DNA of 64,000 nt from Mycobacterium sp. AZCC_0083 (GCF_014202335.1 NZ_JACHGP010000004.1:124001-188000); one strand, 5' to 3'; positions 34,663 through 44,572 are shown, numbered from the stretch's first letter. Made by a program: numbers and translations. Notes: generated from the sequence alone by a model not told the origin.

Positions 34663-36171
34663 TCAGGGCGACTTCTTCTCGCGCCACGCCCGCTCGAACG
34701 GCAACCGCCACGCGTTCGGTGCGATCAACTGGTGGATGGCGTTCGGACCCCACGTGCCTGGCGGGTAGATCTTCACCGGCGGCGGATCGTCAAGCAGCGG
34801 AGCCGAACGCTCCCACAGTGATTCGATGCCCTCGGCGGTGGTGAACAGCGTGTGATCACCACGCATGGCATCCAGGATCAGCCGTTCGTAGGCCTCGAGC
34901 ACGTCGCCCTGGGAGTCCGTCTCCTGGGTGGAGAACTGCATCGACAGCTTGTCGAGCTTCATGCCGGGACCAGGGCGCTTGCCGTAGAAGGACAGCGACA
35001 CCTTGGAACTATCGGCAAGGTCGAAGGTGAGGTGGTCCGGCCCCTGCGAGCCGACACCGGAACCGGCAGGGAACATCGTCCGCGGCGCCTCCTTGAAGGC
35101 GATCGAGATGACCCGGATGCCCTCGGCCATCCGCTTACCGGTGCGCAGGTAGATCGGCACGCCCGCCCAGCGCCAGTTGTCGATGCCCACCTTCAGCGCG
35201 ATGAACGTCTCGGTGTCGGAATCCTTTGCGACCCCGACCTCGCCGCGGTAACCGGCGTACTGACCGCGGACCACGTGGTCACAGTGGATCGGCAACATCG
35301 AGCGGAAGACCTTGTTCTTCTCCTCGCTGATCGCGCGGGGCTCCAGTGCCGTCGGCGGTTCCATCACCACGAACGCCATCACCTGCAGCAGGTGGGTGAC
35401 GACCATGTCCTTGAAGGCGCCGGTGCTCTCGTAGAAGTTTGCCCGCTGGTCCAGGCCGAGTGTCTCCGGGATGTCGATCTGGATGTGATCGATGAAGTTG
35501 CGGTTCCAGATCGGCTCGAACAGGCCGTTGGCGAAGCGGAACGCGAGGATGTTCTGCGCGGCCTCCTTGCCGAGGAAGTGGTCGATGCGGAAGATCTGCC
35601 GCTCGCGGAAGGTCTCGTGCACGAAGTCGTTGAGTTCGATCGCGCTGGCCAGGTCGGTGCCGAACGGCTTCTCCATCACCACCCGGGAACGCTCGACCAG
35701 CTTCGCGTCGCTCAACATCGTGATGACAGCGCGGGCAGCCTTTGGCGGAACCGAAAGATAGTGCAGCCGAAGGGTTTCCGGGCCCAGTGCGGTCTCGGCG
35801 GCCTCCACCGCGGCGGCAAGCGCCTCGGGTCCCGCGCCCTGTGGGACGTAGCTGATCCGGCTCGCGAAGTTCTTCCACTGCTCATCGGTGAGCTTGTGGG
35901 TGCCGAACGCGTCAACTGCCTCCTTGGTGACCTCTCGGAACTCGTCGTCGGTGAGCTCCTCGAGCGACGTGCCGACGACCCGGATCTCCGGTGCGAGGGA
36001 GGACTGCACGAGGTAGGCCAGGCCAGGAAGCAGCTTGCGCTTGGCGAGGTCGCCGGTCGCGCCGAACAGGACGATGACGTGGGGCTCGAGCGCATCGGTG
36101 TCGCGGCGGTGCGGACGGGCGCCCGGCGCCGGGTAGGCGATGGTCTGCGGATCTGTGGACACACCCGGCAT
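34663..36171 (-). CDS. zwf: Glucose-6-phosphate dehydrogenase
   Basis: Cytoplasmic 502-residue enzyme that oxidises glucose 6-phosphate to 6-phosphogluconolactone, giving NADPH (or reduced F420 in other families, not here). The nucleotide loop GATGDLAKRK is at 37-46, EKPFG at 167-171 and the active-site block RIDHFLGKE at 195-203. Tyr of the usual RIDHYLGKE is Phe. It stands alone, divergent from the SRPBCC gene at 36255 with an 83-base gap, and without 6-phosphogluconolactonase or gnd next to it. Mycobacteria often have two zwf genes; I cannot tell which this is. Confidence 0.95.
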   Translation of the reverse strand: MPGVSTDPQTIAYPAPGARPHRRDTDALEPHVIVLFGATGDLAKRKLLPGLAYLVQSSLAPEIRVVGTSLEELTDDEFREVTKEAVDAFGTHKLTDEQWKNFASRISYVPQGAGPEALAAAVEAAETALGPETLRLHYLSVPPKAARAVITMLSDAKLVERSRVVMEKPFGTDLASAIELNDFVHETFRERQIFRIDHFLGKEAAQNILAFRFANGLFEPIWNRNFIDHIQIDIPETLGLDQRANFYESTGAFKDMVVTHLLQVMAFVVMEPPTALEPRAISEEKNKVFRSMLPIHCDHVVRGQYAGYRGEVGVAKDSDTETFIALKVGIDNWRWAGVPIYLRTGKRMAEGIRVISIAFKEAPRTMFPAGSGVGSQGPDHLTFDLADSSKVSLSFYGKRPGPGMKLDKLSMQFSTQETDSQGDVLEAYERLILDAMRGDHTLFTTAEGIESLWERSAPLLDDPPPVKIYPPGTWGPNAIHQLIAPNAWRLPFERAWREKKSP

Positions 36172-36254
36172 GCTTCCATTCAGACGTTAACGGCGCACTA
36201 CATCGGGGCGGGGGAAATGTCCGTGAGCTCGCGCGAGGTCGCTAGTGTCGCGGC

Positions 36255-36698
36255 ATGGCAACCAGCGATTCCCGCGAAGTAGTGATCGAAGCGTCCCCCG
36301 AGGAGATCCTCGACGTCATCGCCGACATCCCGGCGACTCCCGATTGGTCGCCCCAGTACCAATCCGCCGAGATCCTGGACACCGGCGATGACGGCAGGCC
36401 GCGCCGGGTCAAGATGACGGTGAAGACCGTCGGCGTCACCGACGTGATGGAGATCGAGTACACCTGGTCCGACGACTCGGTCAGCTGGACCCTGATCAAG
36501 TCGGGTGCGTTGAAGAAGCAGGACGCCAGTTACACCCTGACCCCGGACGGTGAAAAGACCAAGGTCAGGTTCGACATCACCGTCGACCTGTCGATACCCC
36601 TTCCCGGATTTCTGCTGAAGCGCGCCTTGAAGGGCGGCACCGAAAGTGCGACAGAAGGCCTGCGCAAGCAGGTGCTGAAGATCAAGAAGGGCGGCTGA
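36255..36698 (+). CDS. SRPBCC-family protein (Rv0854-like)
   Basis: A 147-residue SRPBCC/polyketide-cyclase-like protein, a fold with a hydrophobic pocket for lipids or aromatic ligands. It reads SREVVIEASPEEILDVIADI at the start, in the style of M. tuberculosis Rv0854/Rv0856/Rv0857, and is paralogous to the gene at 37887. It is followed after three bases by far, the same order as Rv0854-far. Function in mycobacteria is unknown. Confidence 0.9.
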   Translation: MATSDSREVVIEASPEEILDVIADIPATPDWSPQYQSAEILDTGDDGRPRRVKMTVKTVGVTDVMEIEYTWSDDSVSWTLIKSGALKKQDASYTLTPDGEKTKVRFDITVDLSIPLPGFLLKRALKGGTESATEGLRKQVLKIKKGG

Positions 36699-36701
36699 CC
36701 C

Positions 36702-37784
36702 TTGACCGAAGGCGCGGGACCCCTGGCCGGGGTACGAGTGATCGAACTGGGCGGCATCGGCCCAGGGCCGCACGCGGCGATGATCCTCGCCGACCTCGGC
36801 GCCGACGTGGTGCGGGTGCGACGGCCCGGCGGTCTGCAGATGCCCGCGGAGGACCTCGACCTACTGCACAGGGGCAAGCGCATCGTCGACCTCGACGTGA
36901 AGAAGGAACCCCAGGCGCTACTGGAGTTGGCCGCGAGGGCCGACGTCCTGCTCGACTGCTTCCGGCCCGGCACGTGCGAACGGCTCGGCATCGGCCCCGA
37001 CGACTGCGAGGCCGTCAACCCGCGGCTGATCTTCGCGCGCATCACCGGTTGGGGACAGGACGGCCCACTGGCCATGACAGCGGGCCACGACATCAACTAC
37101 CTGTCTCAGACCGGAGCGCTCAGTGCTATCGGCTACCGCGACCGGCCGCCCGTGGCGCCGCTGAACCTGGTCGCCGACTTCGGCGGCGGATCGATGTTCG
37201 TCTTGCTCGGCATCGTCGCCGCACTCTACGAACGGGAACGCTCCGGCAAGGGCCAGGTGATCGACGCCGCCATGGTCGACGGCGTCAGCATCCTTGCCCA
37301 GATGATGTGGACCATGAAGGCGACGGGGTCGCTGAAGGATCAGCGGGAGTCATTCCTGCTCGACGGCGGCGCGCCCTACTACCGCACCTACGAGACGTCA
37401 GACGGCGAGTACATGGCCGTCGGCTCGATCGAACCGCAGTTCTTCGCCCAACTGATCAGCGGCCTCGGCCTGTCGCCCGACGAGGTGCCAAACCAGTTCG
37501 AGCTCGGCCGCTACGACGAGATGAAGGCGATCTTCACCGAGCGCTTCGCGAGCCGGACGCGCGACGAGTGGACGGAGGTGTTCGCGGGCACCGACGCCTG
37601 CGTGACGCCCGTGCTGAGCTGGAGCGAGGCGGCGGCCAACGAACACCTCAAGGCGCGGTCGACGGTCGTTTCGGTCGACGGGGTCGATCAGGCCGCACCG
37701 GCGCCGCGGTTCTCCCGCACGCCGCCCGCGGTGGGTGGCACCCCGCCGAAGGGCACCACCGCGCTGGACCAAATCGGCTGGTAG
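36702..37784 (+). CDS. far: CaiB/BaiF CoA-transferase family, fatty-acyl-CoA racemase
   Basis: A 360-residue family III CoA-transferase/alpha-methylacyl-CoA racemase. Family features: LAGVRVIELGGIGPGPHAAM at 4-23, the loop LGADVVRV, and the region DLDVKKE; His/Asp candidates sit near residues 125-155. The TTG start at 36702 is three bases after the SRPBCC gene. The position between two SRPBCC genes equals far (Rv0855) of M. tuberculosis, so the symbol rests on motif and synteny. Expected to interconvert the C2 stereoisomers of methyl-branched acyl-CoA. Confidence 0.88.
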   Translation: MTEGAGPLAGVRVIELGGIGPGPHAAMILADLGADVVRVRRPGGLQMPAEDLDLLHRGKRIVDLDVKKEPQALLELAARADVLLDCFRPGTCERLGIGPDDCEAVNPRLIFARITGWGQDGPLAMTAGHDINYLSQTGALSAIGYRDRPPVAPLNLVADFGGGSMFVLLGIVAALYERERSGKGQVIDAAMVDGVSILAQMMWTMKATGSLKDQRESFLLDGGAPYYRTYETSDGEYMAVGSIEPQFFAQLISGLGLSPDEVPNQFELGRYDEMKAIFTERFASRTRDEWTEVFAGTDACVTPVLSWSEAAANEHLKARSTVVSVDGVDQAAPAPRFSRTPPAVGGTPPKGTTALDQIGW

Positions 37785-37886
37785 AGGGTGCGGCCCCTGG
37801 CCGATCTGAACGATATTGACCGATCGCTCGAAATTAGCTACAGAATGTACTGCACAAGGCCGGAGTATCCATTAGCATTTGCTCTC

Positions 37887-38324
37887 ATGGCAGTCAGGGC
37901 GTCACGAGAAGTGATGTTCGACGCTGCGCCCGAGGCGATTCTCGACGCGCTCGCCGACATCGAGGAAGTGCCGTCGTGGTCGACGGTGCACCGACATGCC
38001 GAGGTGCTCGACCGATACCCCGACGGCCGTCCGCACCACGTCAAGGCGACGGTGAAGATCATGGGCTTCACCGACAAGGAAGTCCTGGAGTACCACTGGG
38101 GCCGCGACTGGGTGGTGTGGGACGCGTCGGACACGTTCCAGCAGCGGGGTCAGCACGGCGAGTACAACCTGACCCGCGAGGGTGACCAGACGCGGGTGCG
38201 GTTCGACATCATCGTCGACCTGGCCGCGCCGATCCCGGAGTTCCTGATCAAGCGCGCCAAGAAGATCGTGCTCGAGGTCGCCATCGACAGGCTGCGCCGC
38301 CGGGTGACGCGGTTCTACGGCTGA
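37887..38324 (+). CDS. SRPBCC-family protein (Rv0856/Rv0857-like)
   Basis: A 145-residue SRPBCC protein, paralogue of the gene at 36255 (both read VRFDI near 105-112 and share the same ends). I chose ATG 37887 because an in-frame start at 37788 adds a tail not present in the paralogue and rich in rare-looking codons. About 100 bases separate it from far, so it may have its own promoter. M. tuberculosis has two such genes here (Rv0856 and Rv0857); this window has only one. Confidence 0.88.
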   Translation: MAVRASREVMFDAAPEAILDALADIEEVPSWSTVHRHAEVLDRYPDGRPHHVKATVKIMGFTDKEVLEYHWGRDWVVWDASDTFQQRGQHGEYNLTREGDQTRVRFDIIVDLAAPIPEFLIKRAKKIVLEVAIDRLRRRVTRFYG

Positions 38325-38333
38325 CGTAGACGA

Positions 38334-39407
38334 TCAGACCTTCAGGTCGGGGTGTTCCTGGTAGATCTCGTCGATGATCGACAGGTCGAACAGGTCGCCG
38401 GCGGCGATGTCGAGTTTCGCGGCCTTCAGCGCGGCGATGTTCTCTTCGACGAGGTTCTTGGTCATGGTGAACAGCCCGTTGGCCTTGGTGTCGTTGGAGA
38501 CCACCAGCCCCACCTGAGCGGTCGCCTCCTGCGTCTGCTCGGCCACGTCGAGGTGCTGGTCCTTGCCGTACACCTCGGCTGCGAGGCGGGCGGATTCTGC
38601 CGGGTTGGCGATGGCGTCCCGCCAGCCCTTGATCTCGGCGATGAGGAATGCCTTGAGCTTGTCGCGCTCGTTGTCGATGGTGTCCTGCTTGACCGTGAAG
38701 CTCTCTGCGACCAGCGGCAGGTTGAAGTCGGCGAACAGCATGGCGTGGTTCTTGAATCCCTTGGACGCCAAGGTGATCGGCTCATTGGTCACATAGCTCA
38801 CCCAGCCGTCGACCTCGCCGTTGGCCAGCGGTGATGGATCGAACTGGGCGGGCACCACGGTGATCGACTTGGGATCGACGCCGTTGGCGTCCAACAGCGC
38901 GCCGAACACCAGCTGATTGGAGTCCTGGACGCCGATCTTCCTGCCGACCATGTCCTGCGGCACATTGATCGGCTTGGCCGCCGAGCTGACGATGCAGAAG
39001 GGGTTCTTCTGATAGGTCGCGCCGACGATCTTCGCAGGCAGACCGTTGAGTACGGCCGGCGCAGTGAGCTGCGGCGCGGACATCCCGATCCAGATCTTCC
39101 CCGTGTCCAGCCCCGCTTCGACACCCGTGCCCGCGGCGCCGCCCGAGACCAGATCGACGCTTCCGAACCCGGCCTCCGTGTAGTAGCCCTTCTCCAGCGC
39201 GAAGAACTCGCCGGCAAATTCGATGTTCTTGATCCAGGACAGTTGGACCGCAACAGATCCGAACTTCGATCCGTCGGATGAACTGCCACCGGACGAACCC
39301 GCCGAATCGCTTGTGCCGCATGCGGTGATCAGCCCGGCTCCGCCGATGGCAAACCCGGCCATGGCGCTGTAGCGGAGGAACTCCCGGCGATGGAAGGAGG
39401 GTGTCAT
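38334..39407 (-). CDS. ABC transporter substrate-binding lipoprotein, NMT1-like
   Basis: A 357-residue binding protein of the NMT1/SsuA/ThiY fold. The N terminus has a twin-arginine-like RREFLRYSAM stretch followed by a hydrophobic segment and a lipobox ITAC, so it is a (possibly Tat-exported) lipoprotein. The mature domain holds QLSWIKNIEFAGEFFALEKG, a usual start for NMT1 proteins. It follows the permease gene at 39439 with a 31-base gap in the order ATPase-permease-permease-binding protein. Candidate substrates are a pyrimidine precursor, an alkanesulfonate or a nitrile/aromatic compound; none is proven. Confidence 0.92.
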   Translation of the reverse strand: MTPSFHRREFLRYSAMAGFAIGGAGLITACGTSDSAGSSGGSSSDGSKFGSVAVQLSWIKNIEFAGEFFALEKGYYTEAGFGSVDLVSGGAAGTGVEAGLDTGKIWIGMSAPQLTAPAVLNGLPAKIVGATYQKNPFCIVSSAAKPINVPQDMVGRKIGVQDSNQLVFGALLDANGVDPKSITVVPAQFDPSPLANGEVDGWVSYVTNEPITLASKGFKNHAMLFADFNLPLVAESFTVKQDTIDNERDKLKAFLIAEIKGWRDAIANPAESARLAAEVYGKDQHLDVAEQTQEATAQVGLVVSNDTKANGLFTMTKNLVEENIAALKAAKLDIAAGDLFDLSIIDEIYQEHPDLKV

Positions 39408-39438
39408 CGTCGAAGACTAAGCGCCAGGCAGGGAGTTG

Positions 39439-40242
39439 TCAGGATGGCCGCCCTGCGTCCGGACCGAAACGCGCAAGGACGAGACTCTCGAGCACGCCGA
39501 CGACGGCGTAGAGCAGGATCGAGACGATGGTCACGATGGCGACCGATGCCCACAGCTCGTTGTACTGATAACGCGGTATCGACTTGATCAGGCTGGAGCC
39601 CAAACCTTCACCGCTGCCCAGCCATTCACCGATCAAGGCGCCGATCAGCGCGCCAGGGACCGAGACCCTGGCCGCCGCGAACAGCGAAGGCAACGACGAC
39701 GGGATCGCGACCATGTACAGCGCGGTCCACCGATTGCCACCGTAGGCCTCGACGAGTTCCTGCGCCTGCCGTGGTGCTTCCCGCAGGCCCGCCATGATCA
39801 TCACCAGCGCGGGGAAGAAGACCACGATTCCGGCCATCACTGCCACTGCACCAAGGCCGCGCCCGAACACCAGGACGATGATCGGTGTCATGGCCACCAG
39901 GGGCACCGACCGCAGCAGCACGGCGATCGGCAGCAGCGTCTGTTCCAGGCTGGCGAATAGGACGAACAACGTGGCAACGACCACCGCTGCAGCGATTCCC
40001 GAGACGAAGCCGATCGATGCGTCGCGCAAGGTGATCTGGAGATTGTCAAGCAGGTTGGCCCGAGCCGTGTGACTCGTCGGGCCGCTGAACAGGTAGCGCC
40101 ATACGTCCGTCGGCGACTTGCCAACGCGGGGCCCGACCTGTGGGAAGACCGCGAGGAACAAATACCACAGCGCGAAGAGCAGCGTCATCGAGATGGCCAG
40201 CGGGCCAAGGAAGCGGCCGATACGACGCAGGCTCGAGTTCAT
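39439..40242 (-). CDS. ABC transporter permease
   Basis: A 267-residue binding-protein-dependent permease (BPD_transp_1 type) with six membrane segments and the EAA loop EAYGGNRWTALYMVAIPSSL (about 157-176). ATG 40242 overlaps the stop of the other permease (ATGA). Two non-identical permeases plus one ATPase is the rule when the channel is a heterodimer. Long upstream in-frame reading to 40539 is only an alternative frame of the other permease. Confidence 0.92.
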   Translation of the reverse strand: MNSSLRRIGRFLGPLAISMTLLFALWYLFLAVFPQVGPRVGKSPTDVWRYLFSGPTSHTARANLLDNLQITLRDASIGFVSGIAAAVVVATLFVLFASLEQTLLPIAVLLRSVPLVAMTPIIVLVFGRGLGAVAVMAGIVVFFPALVMIMAGLREAPRQAQELVEAYGGNRWTALYMVAIPSSLPSLFAAARVSVPGALIGALIGEWLGSGEGLGSSLIKSIPRYQYNELWASVAIVTIVSILLYAVVGVLESLVLARFGPDAGRPS

Positions 40243-41072
40243 GATTGCGCTGCCCTTGCCGACGACGCAGCTGTCCATGGCGTCGCCGCCCACGCCACGA
40301 CGGAGACGATGGCATAGCCAAGGCCCGCCATCGCCGCCGCCGCGATGGCAAGGCCCCACGTGCGCGGCACGTTGAAGGAGGTCTGCGCGGCGGTCAGCGC
40401 GACGCCGATTCCGCTGTCGACACCGCCGAGATACTCGCCGAGGATCGCACCGAGCACCGCCGATGGCGCCGCGATCTTCAGTGCTGCAAAGGTATTCGGC
40501 GCGGCAGCGAACAGCCGGACCTTGGTGAACTTCTGCCACTTCCCGCCGCCGTAGGCCTCGACCAGGTCGAGGCTGGCCTTGTCCGCCGACCGCAGTCCGG
40601 TCAGCGTGCCGACCATCGTGGTGAAGAAGCAGTACATCGCCGCAAGGAATATCGTCGGCGCCCGACCGCCGAACACCACCAGGATGATCGGGCCCAGCGC
40701 CAGCAGGGGGGTGCAGTAGCTCAAGATCGCCAGCTGGGTGGCAAGGGACTCAACGGGCGGAATCAGGACCACGAGGACCGCGAGGGCGATCGCCAAGCCA
40801 TTGCCCCAGAGGAAGCCCTGCAGAGCGCCGCTCGACGTGACCGCGAAGTTAGGCCAGTACAGGGCCGTGCCATCGCGGGCCATCGTGGAGATCACGTCGA
40901 CCGGCGTCGGTATGGTTCCGCCGGCCGCCCCCATTGCGGCGAGGAGCCACCACACCAGAAGCAGGCCGCCGATCCCGACGGCACCACCAGGGCGAGCGAA
41001 GCGACGGGAGAAGCCGCCAGGGCGAGCGAAGCGACGGGAGAAGACTTTGAACCATGGCGGACGACCCGTCAC
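40239..41072 (-). CDS. ABC transporter permease
   Basis: A 277-residue permease with six membrane segments and the EAA loop [20 protein letters not shown] (near 170-189). The start is GTG 41072, which overlaps the ATPase stop (GTGA). The N-terminal tail repeats a ten-residue unit [10 protein letters not shown] twice, from the 30-base tandem DNA repeat at 40984-41043. The repeat lies before the first membrane helix and probably does not harm function. Forms the channel with the permease at 39439. Confidence 0.9.
   Translation of the reverse strand: MTGRPPWFKVFSRRFARPGGFSRRFARPGGAVGIGGLLLVWWLLAAMGAAGGTIPTPVDVISTMARDGTALYWPNFAVTSSGALQGFLWGNGLAIALAVLVVLIPPVESLATQLAILSYCTPLLALGPIILVVFGGRAPTIFLAAMYCFFTTMVGTLTGLRSADKASLDLVEAYGGGKWQKFTKVRLFAAAPNTFAALKIAAPSAVLGAILGEYLGGVDSGIGVALTAAQTSFNVPRTWGLAIAAAAMAGLGYAIVSVVAWAATPWTAASSARAAQS
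40984..41043. repeat. 30-bp tandem direct repeat in a coding start
   Basis: Two 30-base copies (40984-41013 and 41014-41043), differing at one base, within the first codons of the permease gene. Each contains the word CTCCCGTCGCTTCGCTCGCC (read on the minus strand), and with one more base the same 21-base word is at 33183-33203 in mceF. An 18-base part is also at 5859-5876. Confidence 0.85.
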
Positions 41073-41866
41073 GCGATTCCCCGTGCGCCGTCGGACCGGC
41101 CGAACAACAACTCGGTCAGATAGTCGTGGATTCGGTGAAACTCGGGCGTGCGCATGATGTCGGGGGTGCGCGGACGCGGAAGGTCGATCGGCACCGTTTC
41201 GATCACCCGGCCCGGTCTCGGGCTCATGACGGCGACGACGTCCGAAAGGAACACGGCTTCGGCGATGCCGTGGGTGACCATCAGCGTCGTCGCGGGCTTC
41301 TCGGTCCAGATGCGCAGGAGTTCGACGTTGAGTCGTTGCCTTGTCATGTCGTCGAGGGCGCCGAACGGCTCGTCGAGCAGCAGTACCGTCGGCTTGACGA
41401 CCAGAGCGCGGGCGATCGACACCCGCTGTCGCATACCGCCGGAGAGCTGCGCGGGTTTGGCCTTCTCGAATCCCTCGAGCCCGACCAGCTTGACCAGGTC
41501 GGCGATCAGGCCTGGTTCGGCGGGGATGCCCGCCACCTGCAACGGCAGCTTGATGTTGGAGATGACACTGCGCCACGGCAACAACGCCGAATCCTGAAAG
41601 GCGATGCCGAGTTCGTGATGTTTGCGCAGTTCGCTCGGTGACTCTCCGTTGATCAGTGCGGTTCCGCTGGTGGGCTGGTCCAAGCCCGCCAGAATGCGCA
41701 GCACCGTCGATTTGCCACATCCCGACGGTCCCAGCAGCGCGAGGAACGCATCCTTCGGTGTGTGCAGGTCGACCGCTTGCAACGCCTCGACCGATCGGCG
41801 CCCCATCTTGAAGGTCTTGGTCAGCGCCGTGATGTCGATACCGCTCGCGGGGGCCGCACTGGTCAT
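41069..41866 (-). CDS. ABC transporter ATP-binding protein (SsuB/TauB-like)
   Basis: A 265-residue ATPase of the nitrate/sulfonate/taurine group: Walker [10 protein letters not shown] near 46-54, Q-loop in FQDSALLPW, signature LSGGMRQR, Walker [12 protein letters not shown] and the H-loop in [11 protein letters not shown] 41866 is chosen; an upstream in-frame ATG/GTG at 41929 would run into the divergent LLM gene promoter. First gene of the NMT1-type transporter operon. Confidence 0.93.
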   Translation of the reverse strand: MTSAAPASGIDITALTKTFKMGRRSVEALQAVDLHTPKDAFLALLGPSGCGKSTVLRILAGLDQPTSGTALINGESPSELRKHHELGIAFQDSALLPWRSVISNIKLPLQVAGIPAEPGLIADLVKLVGLEGFEKAKPAQLSGGMRQRVSIARALVVKPTVLLLDEPFGALDDMTRQRLNVELLRIWTEKPATTLMVTHGIAEAVFLSDVVAVMSPRPGRVIETVPIDLPRPRTPDIMRTPEFHRIHDYLTELLFGRSDGARGIA

Positions 41867-41949
41867 GTCGGCACAGTATGAGCCCGACGGGAAAGGCGCA
41901 CGGTGAGCCGAAGGGAATGCCTTCGCCACGTCGGTCGGTTGTCCGCAGT

Positions 41950-42864
41950 ATGCCCACAGGAGTAGTGCTCAATCGGTCTGAGTCGGCCGCCAACGCCGTC
42001 GACGACGTCATCGACCAGGCCCGCGAGGCCTTCGCCCTAGGGGTCCGTCAGGTCTGGCTGGCCCAGCAGTTCGATCACGATGCGATCGCCCTCGCGGGGC
42101 TGATCGGCGCCGTGGTGCCGGGCCTTGGCGTCGGCACGTTCGTCGTTCCGGTCAACCCGCGGCACCCGCTGACGCTCGCGTCGCAGGCGCAAACCGCACA
42201 GGCGGCCTCGCACGGGAACTTCAGCCTCGGGCTTGGGCTCGGCGCACACGCACCAGAAGCGCAGGCGTTCGGCACGGCGTGGCCCAACACCATCGAACGG
42301 CTCCGCGAACACCTCCAGGTGCTCCGATCGATCATCGACACCGGCGCGGTTGACTTCCACGGCACGGAGTTCACCGCGGCCCCCGAGTGGCCCGTCGCAC
42401 TGCCGGGCGGCACGCCGCTTCCGGTGTACGTCGCGGCCATGGGGCCCAAGGCCTTACGGGTGACGGGCGAGTTGGCCGACGGCACGTTGCCCTATCTCGC
42501 CGGGCCGCGCACCATCGCGGAGTTCATCCTGCCGACCATCGCCGAGGCCGCCGCCGATGCGGGCCGCCCGAAACCGCGCATCATCGCGGCCGTGCCCGTA
42601 CTGGTGACCGACGACGTCGACGCGGGTCGCGCCGCCGCCGCGGAGGTCCTCGGCTTCTACACGACGATCCCGTCGTATCAGAAGGTCATCGCACGGGAGG
42701 GTGTCGACTCCGTGGCGGAGCTGGCAGCCGTCGGCGCGGCCGCAACGGTGCGCGCGCAGCTGCAGCGCTACCGCGATGCGGGGGCGACGGACCTCGTGTT
42801 GAGCCCGCTGCGTGGCGTGGCCGCGGATCGGCAGTTGCTCTGGGAAGTTGCCGCATCGATCTGA
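41950..42864 (+). CDS. LLM-class flavin/F420-dependent oxidoreductase
   Basis: A 304-residue TIM-barrel enzyme of the luciferase-like monooxygenase class, which uses F420 or FMN. Visible marks are [35 protein letters not shown] and [11 protein letters not shown]. The ATG at 41950 leads into the first strand; upstream in-frame starts at 41878 and 41917 are possible but add a basic tail. It diverges from the ABC transporter operon across 83 bases and may act on its imported substrate. Its stop abuts the convergent SDR gene. Confidence 0.88.
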   Translation: MPTGVVLNRSESAANAVDDVIDQAREAFALGVRQVWLAQQFDHDAIALAGLIGAVVPGLGVGTFVVPVNPRHPLTLASQAQTAQAASHGNFSLGLGLGAHAPEAQAFGTAWPNTIERLREHLQVLRSIIDTGAVDFHGTEFTAAPEWPVALPGGTPLPVYVAAMGPKALRVTGELADGTLPYLAGPRTIAEFILPTIAEAAADAGRPKPRIIAAVPVLVTDDVDAGRAAAAEVLGFYTTIPSYQKVIAREGVDSVAELAAVGAAATVRAQLQRYRDAGATDLVLSPLRGVAADRQLLWEVAASI

Positions 42865-43590
42865 CTATTTGATGGTGTAGCCGCCGTCGATGACGAGGTC
42901 GGCACCGTTGACCATGCCCGCGGCATCGGAGGCGAGATACACCGCGGCAGCTCCGATCTCGTCGGGGTATGCGAACCGGCCCGTTGGGATGAGCTTCTTG
43001 AGTTCGTCACCACGCGGCCCGTCCCACGCCTGGTGTCCGAGTTCGGTCAGCACCACCGTCGGTGAGATGGTGTTGACCCGCACACCCCGGCCCGCCCATT
43101 CGGCGGCGAGGACTTTGGAGACGCCCACCACGCCGAACTTCGACGCGCAGTACGCCACGTGCGCGTCGAGTGCGACGGTGGCGGCCTGAGACGCCATGTT
43201 GATGATGACGCCGTGACCGGCGGCCAGCATCCGGGTTCCGACGGCCTGGCACATCAGGAACGTGCCCTTGAGATTGACGTCGATGGTCGCGTCCCAGTCC
43301 TTCAGCGACAGCTCTTCAGCGGGGCCGAGCCGCGCGATGCCCGCACTGTTGACCAGGATGTCGATTCGTCCGTAGGCGTCGATGGCCGCGTCGACGGTGT
43401 GTTGCACCGAGTCGGGATCTGCGACGTTGCAATGAAATTCGCAGCCATCGGAGAGATCGGCAATGGCGACGGTGGCGCCCTTGGTGGCGAACGCCGCACC
43501 GATGGCGGCGCCGATTCCCGATGCGCCGCCCGTGATGAGGGCGACCTTGTCGTCCAGCCGAAAGTCGAGATCTACTACGGGTTGCGACAT
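42865..43590 (-). CDS. SDR family oxidoreductase, polyol-cluster member
   Basis: Classical SDR of 241 residues with TGGASGIG near 21-28, NSAG, catalytic YCASK near 149 and GRFAYPDEIG at the C-terminal side, as in sugar-alcohol or 3-oxoacyl-type dehydrogenases. It lies 20 bases downstream of the SorC regulator, on the same strand, so both belong to the divergent arm of the polyol operon. An upstream TTG at 43602 is possible; ATG 43590 is preferred. Expected to oxidise a polyol or reduce a ketose. Confidence 0.88.
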   Translation of the reverse strand: MSQPVVDLDFRLDDKVALITGGASGIGAAIGAAFATKGATVAIADLSDGCEFHCNVADPDSVQHTVDAAIDAYGRIDILVNSAGIARLGPAEELSLKDWDATIDVNLKGTFLMCQAVGTRMLAAGHGVIINMASQAATVALDAHVAYCASKFGVVGVSKVLAAEWAGRGVRVNTISPTVVLTELGHQAWDGPRGDELKKLIPTGRFAYPDEIGAAAVYLASDAAGMVNGADLVIDGGYTIK

Positions 43591-43609
43591 TTGGGGAGCC
43601 AATCCGAAT

Positions 43610-44530
43610 TCAGGCCAGGACCGCGGCAGCGATCCCGGCGTCGGTGACGATGGACGAAACGAGTCCCGAGCGCAGGACCGCCCGCGTAGCGGCGATCTTC
43701 TGCGGGCCCGCGGCCACCCCGATCACCGTCGGGATCGCCCGCAGCGTCGCCTCGTCGACGCCCATCCGGCGCTCGTCAAGGCCAGGCATCCGAACGCCGT
43801 CGACGTCCAGCAGCAGCGCGCAGGCTTCGGCGCACACGCCAGCGCGCTCCAATTCGTGGGCGTCGTCGGTGGTCAGGGCCTGATAGACCTGCGACGCGCC
43901 GGGGCGCCATGCGCCGATCGACACGATCGCGCACGTGACCTTGGCATGGCGGGCAACGGTTTCCTGGATCTGATGGTTGCCGGACAGGCTCGCCGCGGTG
44001 CGGGCATCCGCCACCACCAACGGCGCGTACATCGGCCACGTCTTGCCTCCGCTGATCTCACTGAGCCGCCGAACCAGATCGGCCCCGTTCGAGTTGAGCG
44101 CGCCTGCCATTCCGGTCAGCTGGACGAGGTCGCTGCGCGGCAGGGAGGTCAGGTGGTTGGCCACCTTGTTCAGGGTGCGTCCGCAGTCGACACCAAGAAC
44201 GTCCTCCTCGCGGAGGATGGATTGCAACAACTCGGCGGTCGCCTTTGCGACGGCGTCGGCACGTTCGTCGGGGGTGTGTTCATCGGTCACGACGACATAG
44301 GCGTGTTCGAGCCCGAATTGCCGCTGCAGTTGGGTGGACAACTCCACATCGATGGAACCGGGGTTGTGGATGGTGATCTCGACCATCCCGGTGGACAGCG
44401 CTTCGTCGAGTTCACGGGCCACCTTGAACCGGGAGATGCCGAACTCCTCGGCGATCTGGATCCGCGTGCGGCCTTCGAGGTAGTAGCGGCGCGCGATGAC
44501 GGCGCGCTGGAACAGTTCGTCCGGACCCAT
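43610..44530 (-). CDS. SorC/DeoR-type sugar-binding transcriptional regulator
   Basis: A 306-residue regulator: N-terminal helix-turn-helix (about 18-45; RTRIQIAEEFGISRFKVAREL) and a C-terminal sugar-phosphate-binding domain (about 60-300) with GVDCGRTLNKVANHL. SorC proteins sense phosphorylated sugars made by the pathway they control. ATG 44530 is preceded by AAGGGAG; the frame is open to 44629 but that crosses the promoter. It diverges from the SIS-led operon, with a strong palindrome between them (44573-44604), so it is the likely repressor/activator of the polyol operon. Confidence 0.92.
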   Translation of the reverse strand: MGPDELFQRAVIARRYYLEGRTRIQIAEEFGISRFKVARELDEALSTGMVEITIHNPGSIDVELSTQLQRQFGLEHAYVVVTDEHTPDERADAVAKATAELLQSILREEDVLGVDCGRTLNKVANHLTSLPRSDLVQLTGMAGALNSNGADLVRRLSEISGGKTWPMYAPLVVADARTAASLSGNHQIQETVARHAKVTCAIVSIGAWRPGASQVYQALTTDDAHELERAGVCAEACALLLDVDGVRMPGLDERRMGVDEATLRAIPTVIGVAAGPQKIAATRAVLRSGLVSSIVTDAGIAAAVLA

Positions 44531-44572
44531 CGTCGCGCTCCCTTCGGAATCTGGTCGCCATTCTGGCACTCC

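Noticed and set aside
34852..36282. A 476-residue frame antisense to zwf
   Set aside because: Antisense to a gene with clear active-site motifs; such long antisense frames are usual at this GC content.
40984..41043. Repeat resembling part of a CRISPR array
   Set aside because: Only two adjacent copies with no spacer between them and inside a permease coding start.
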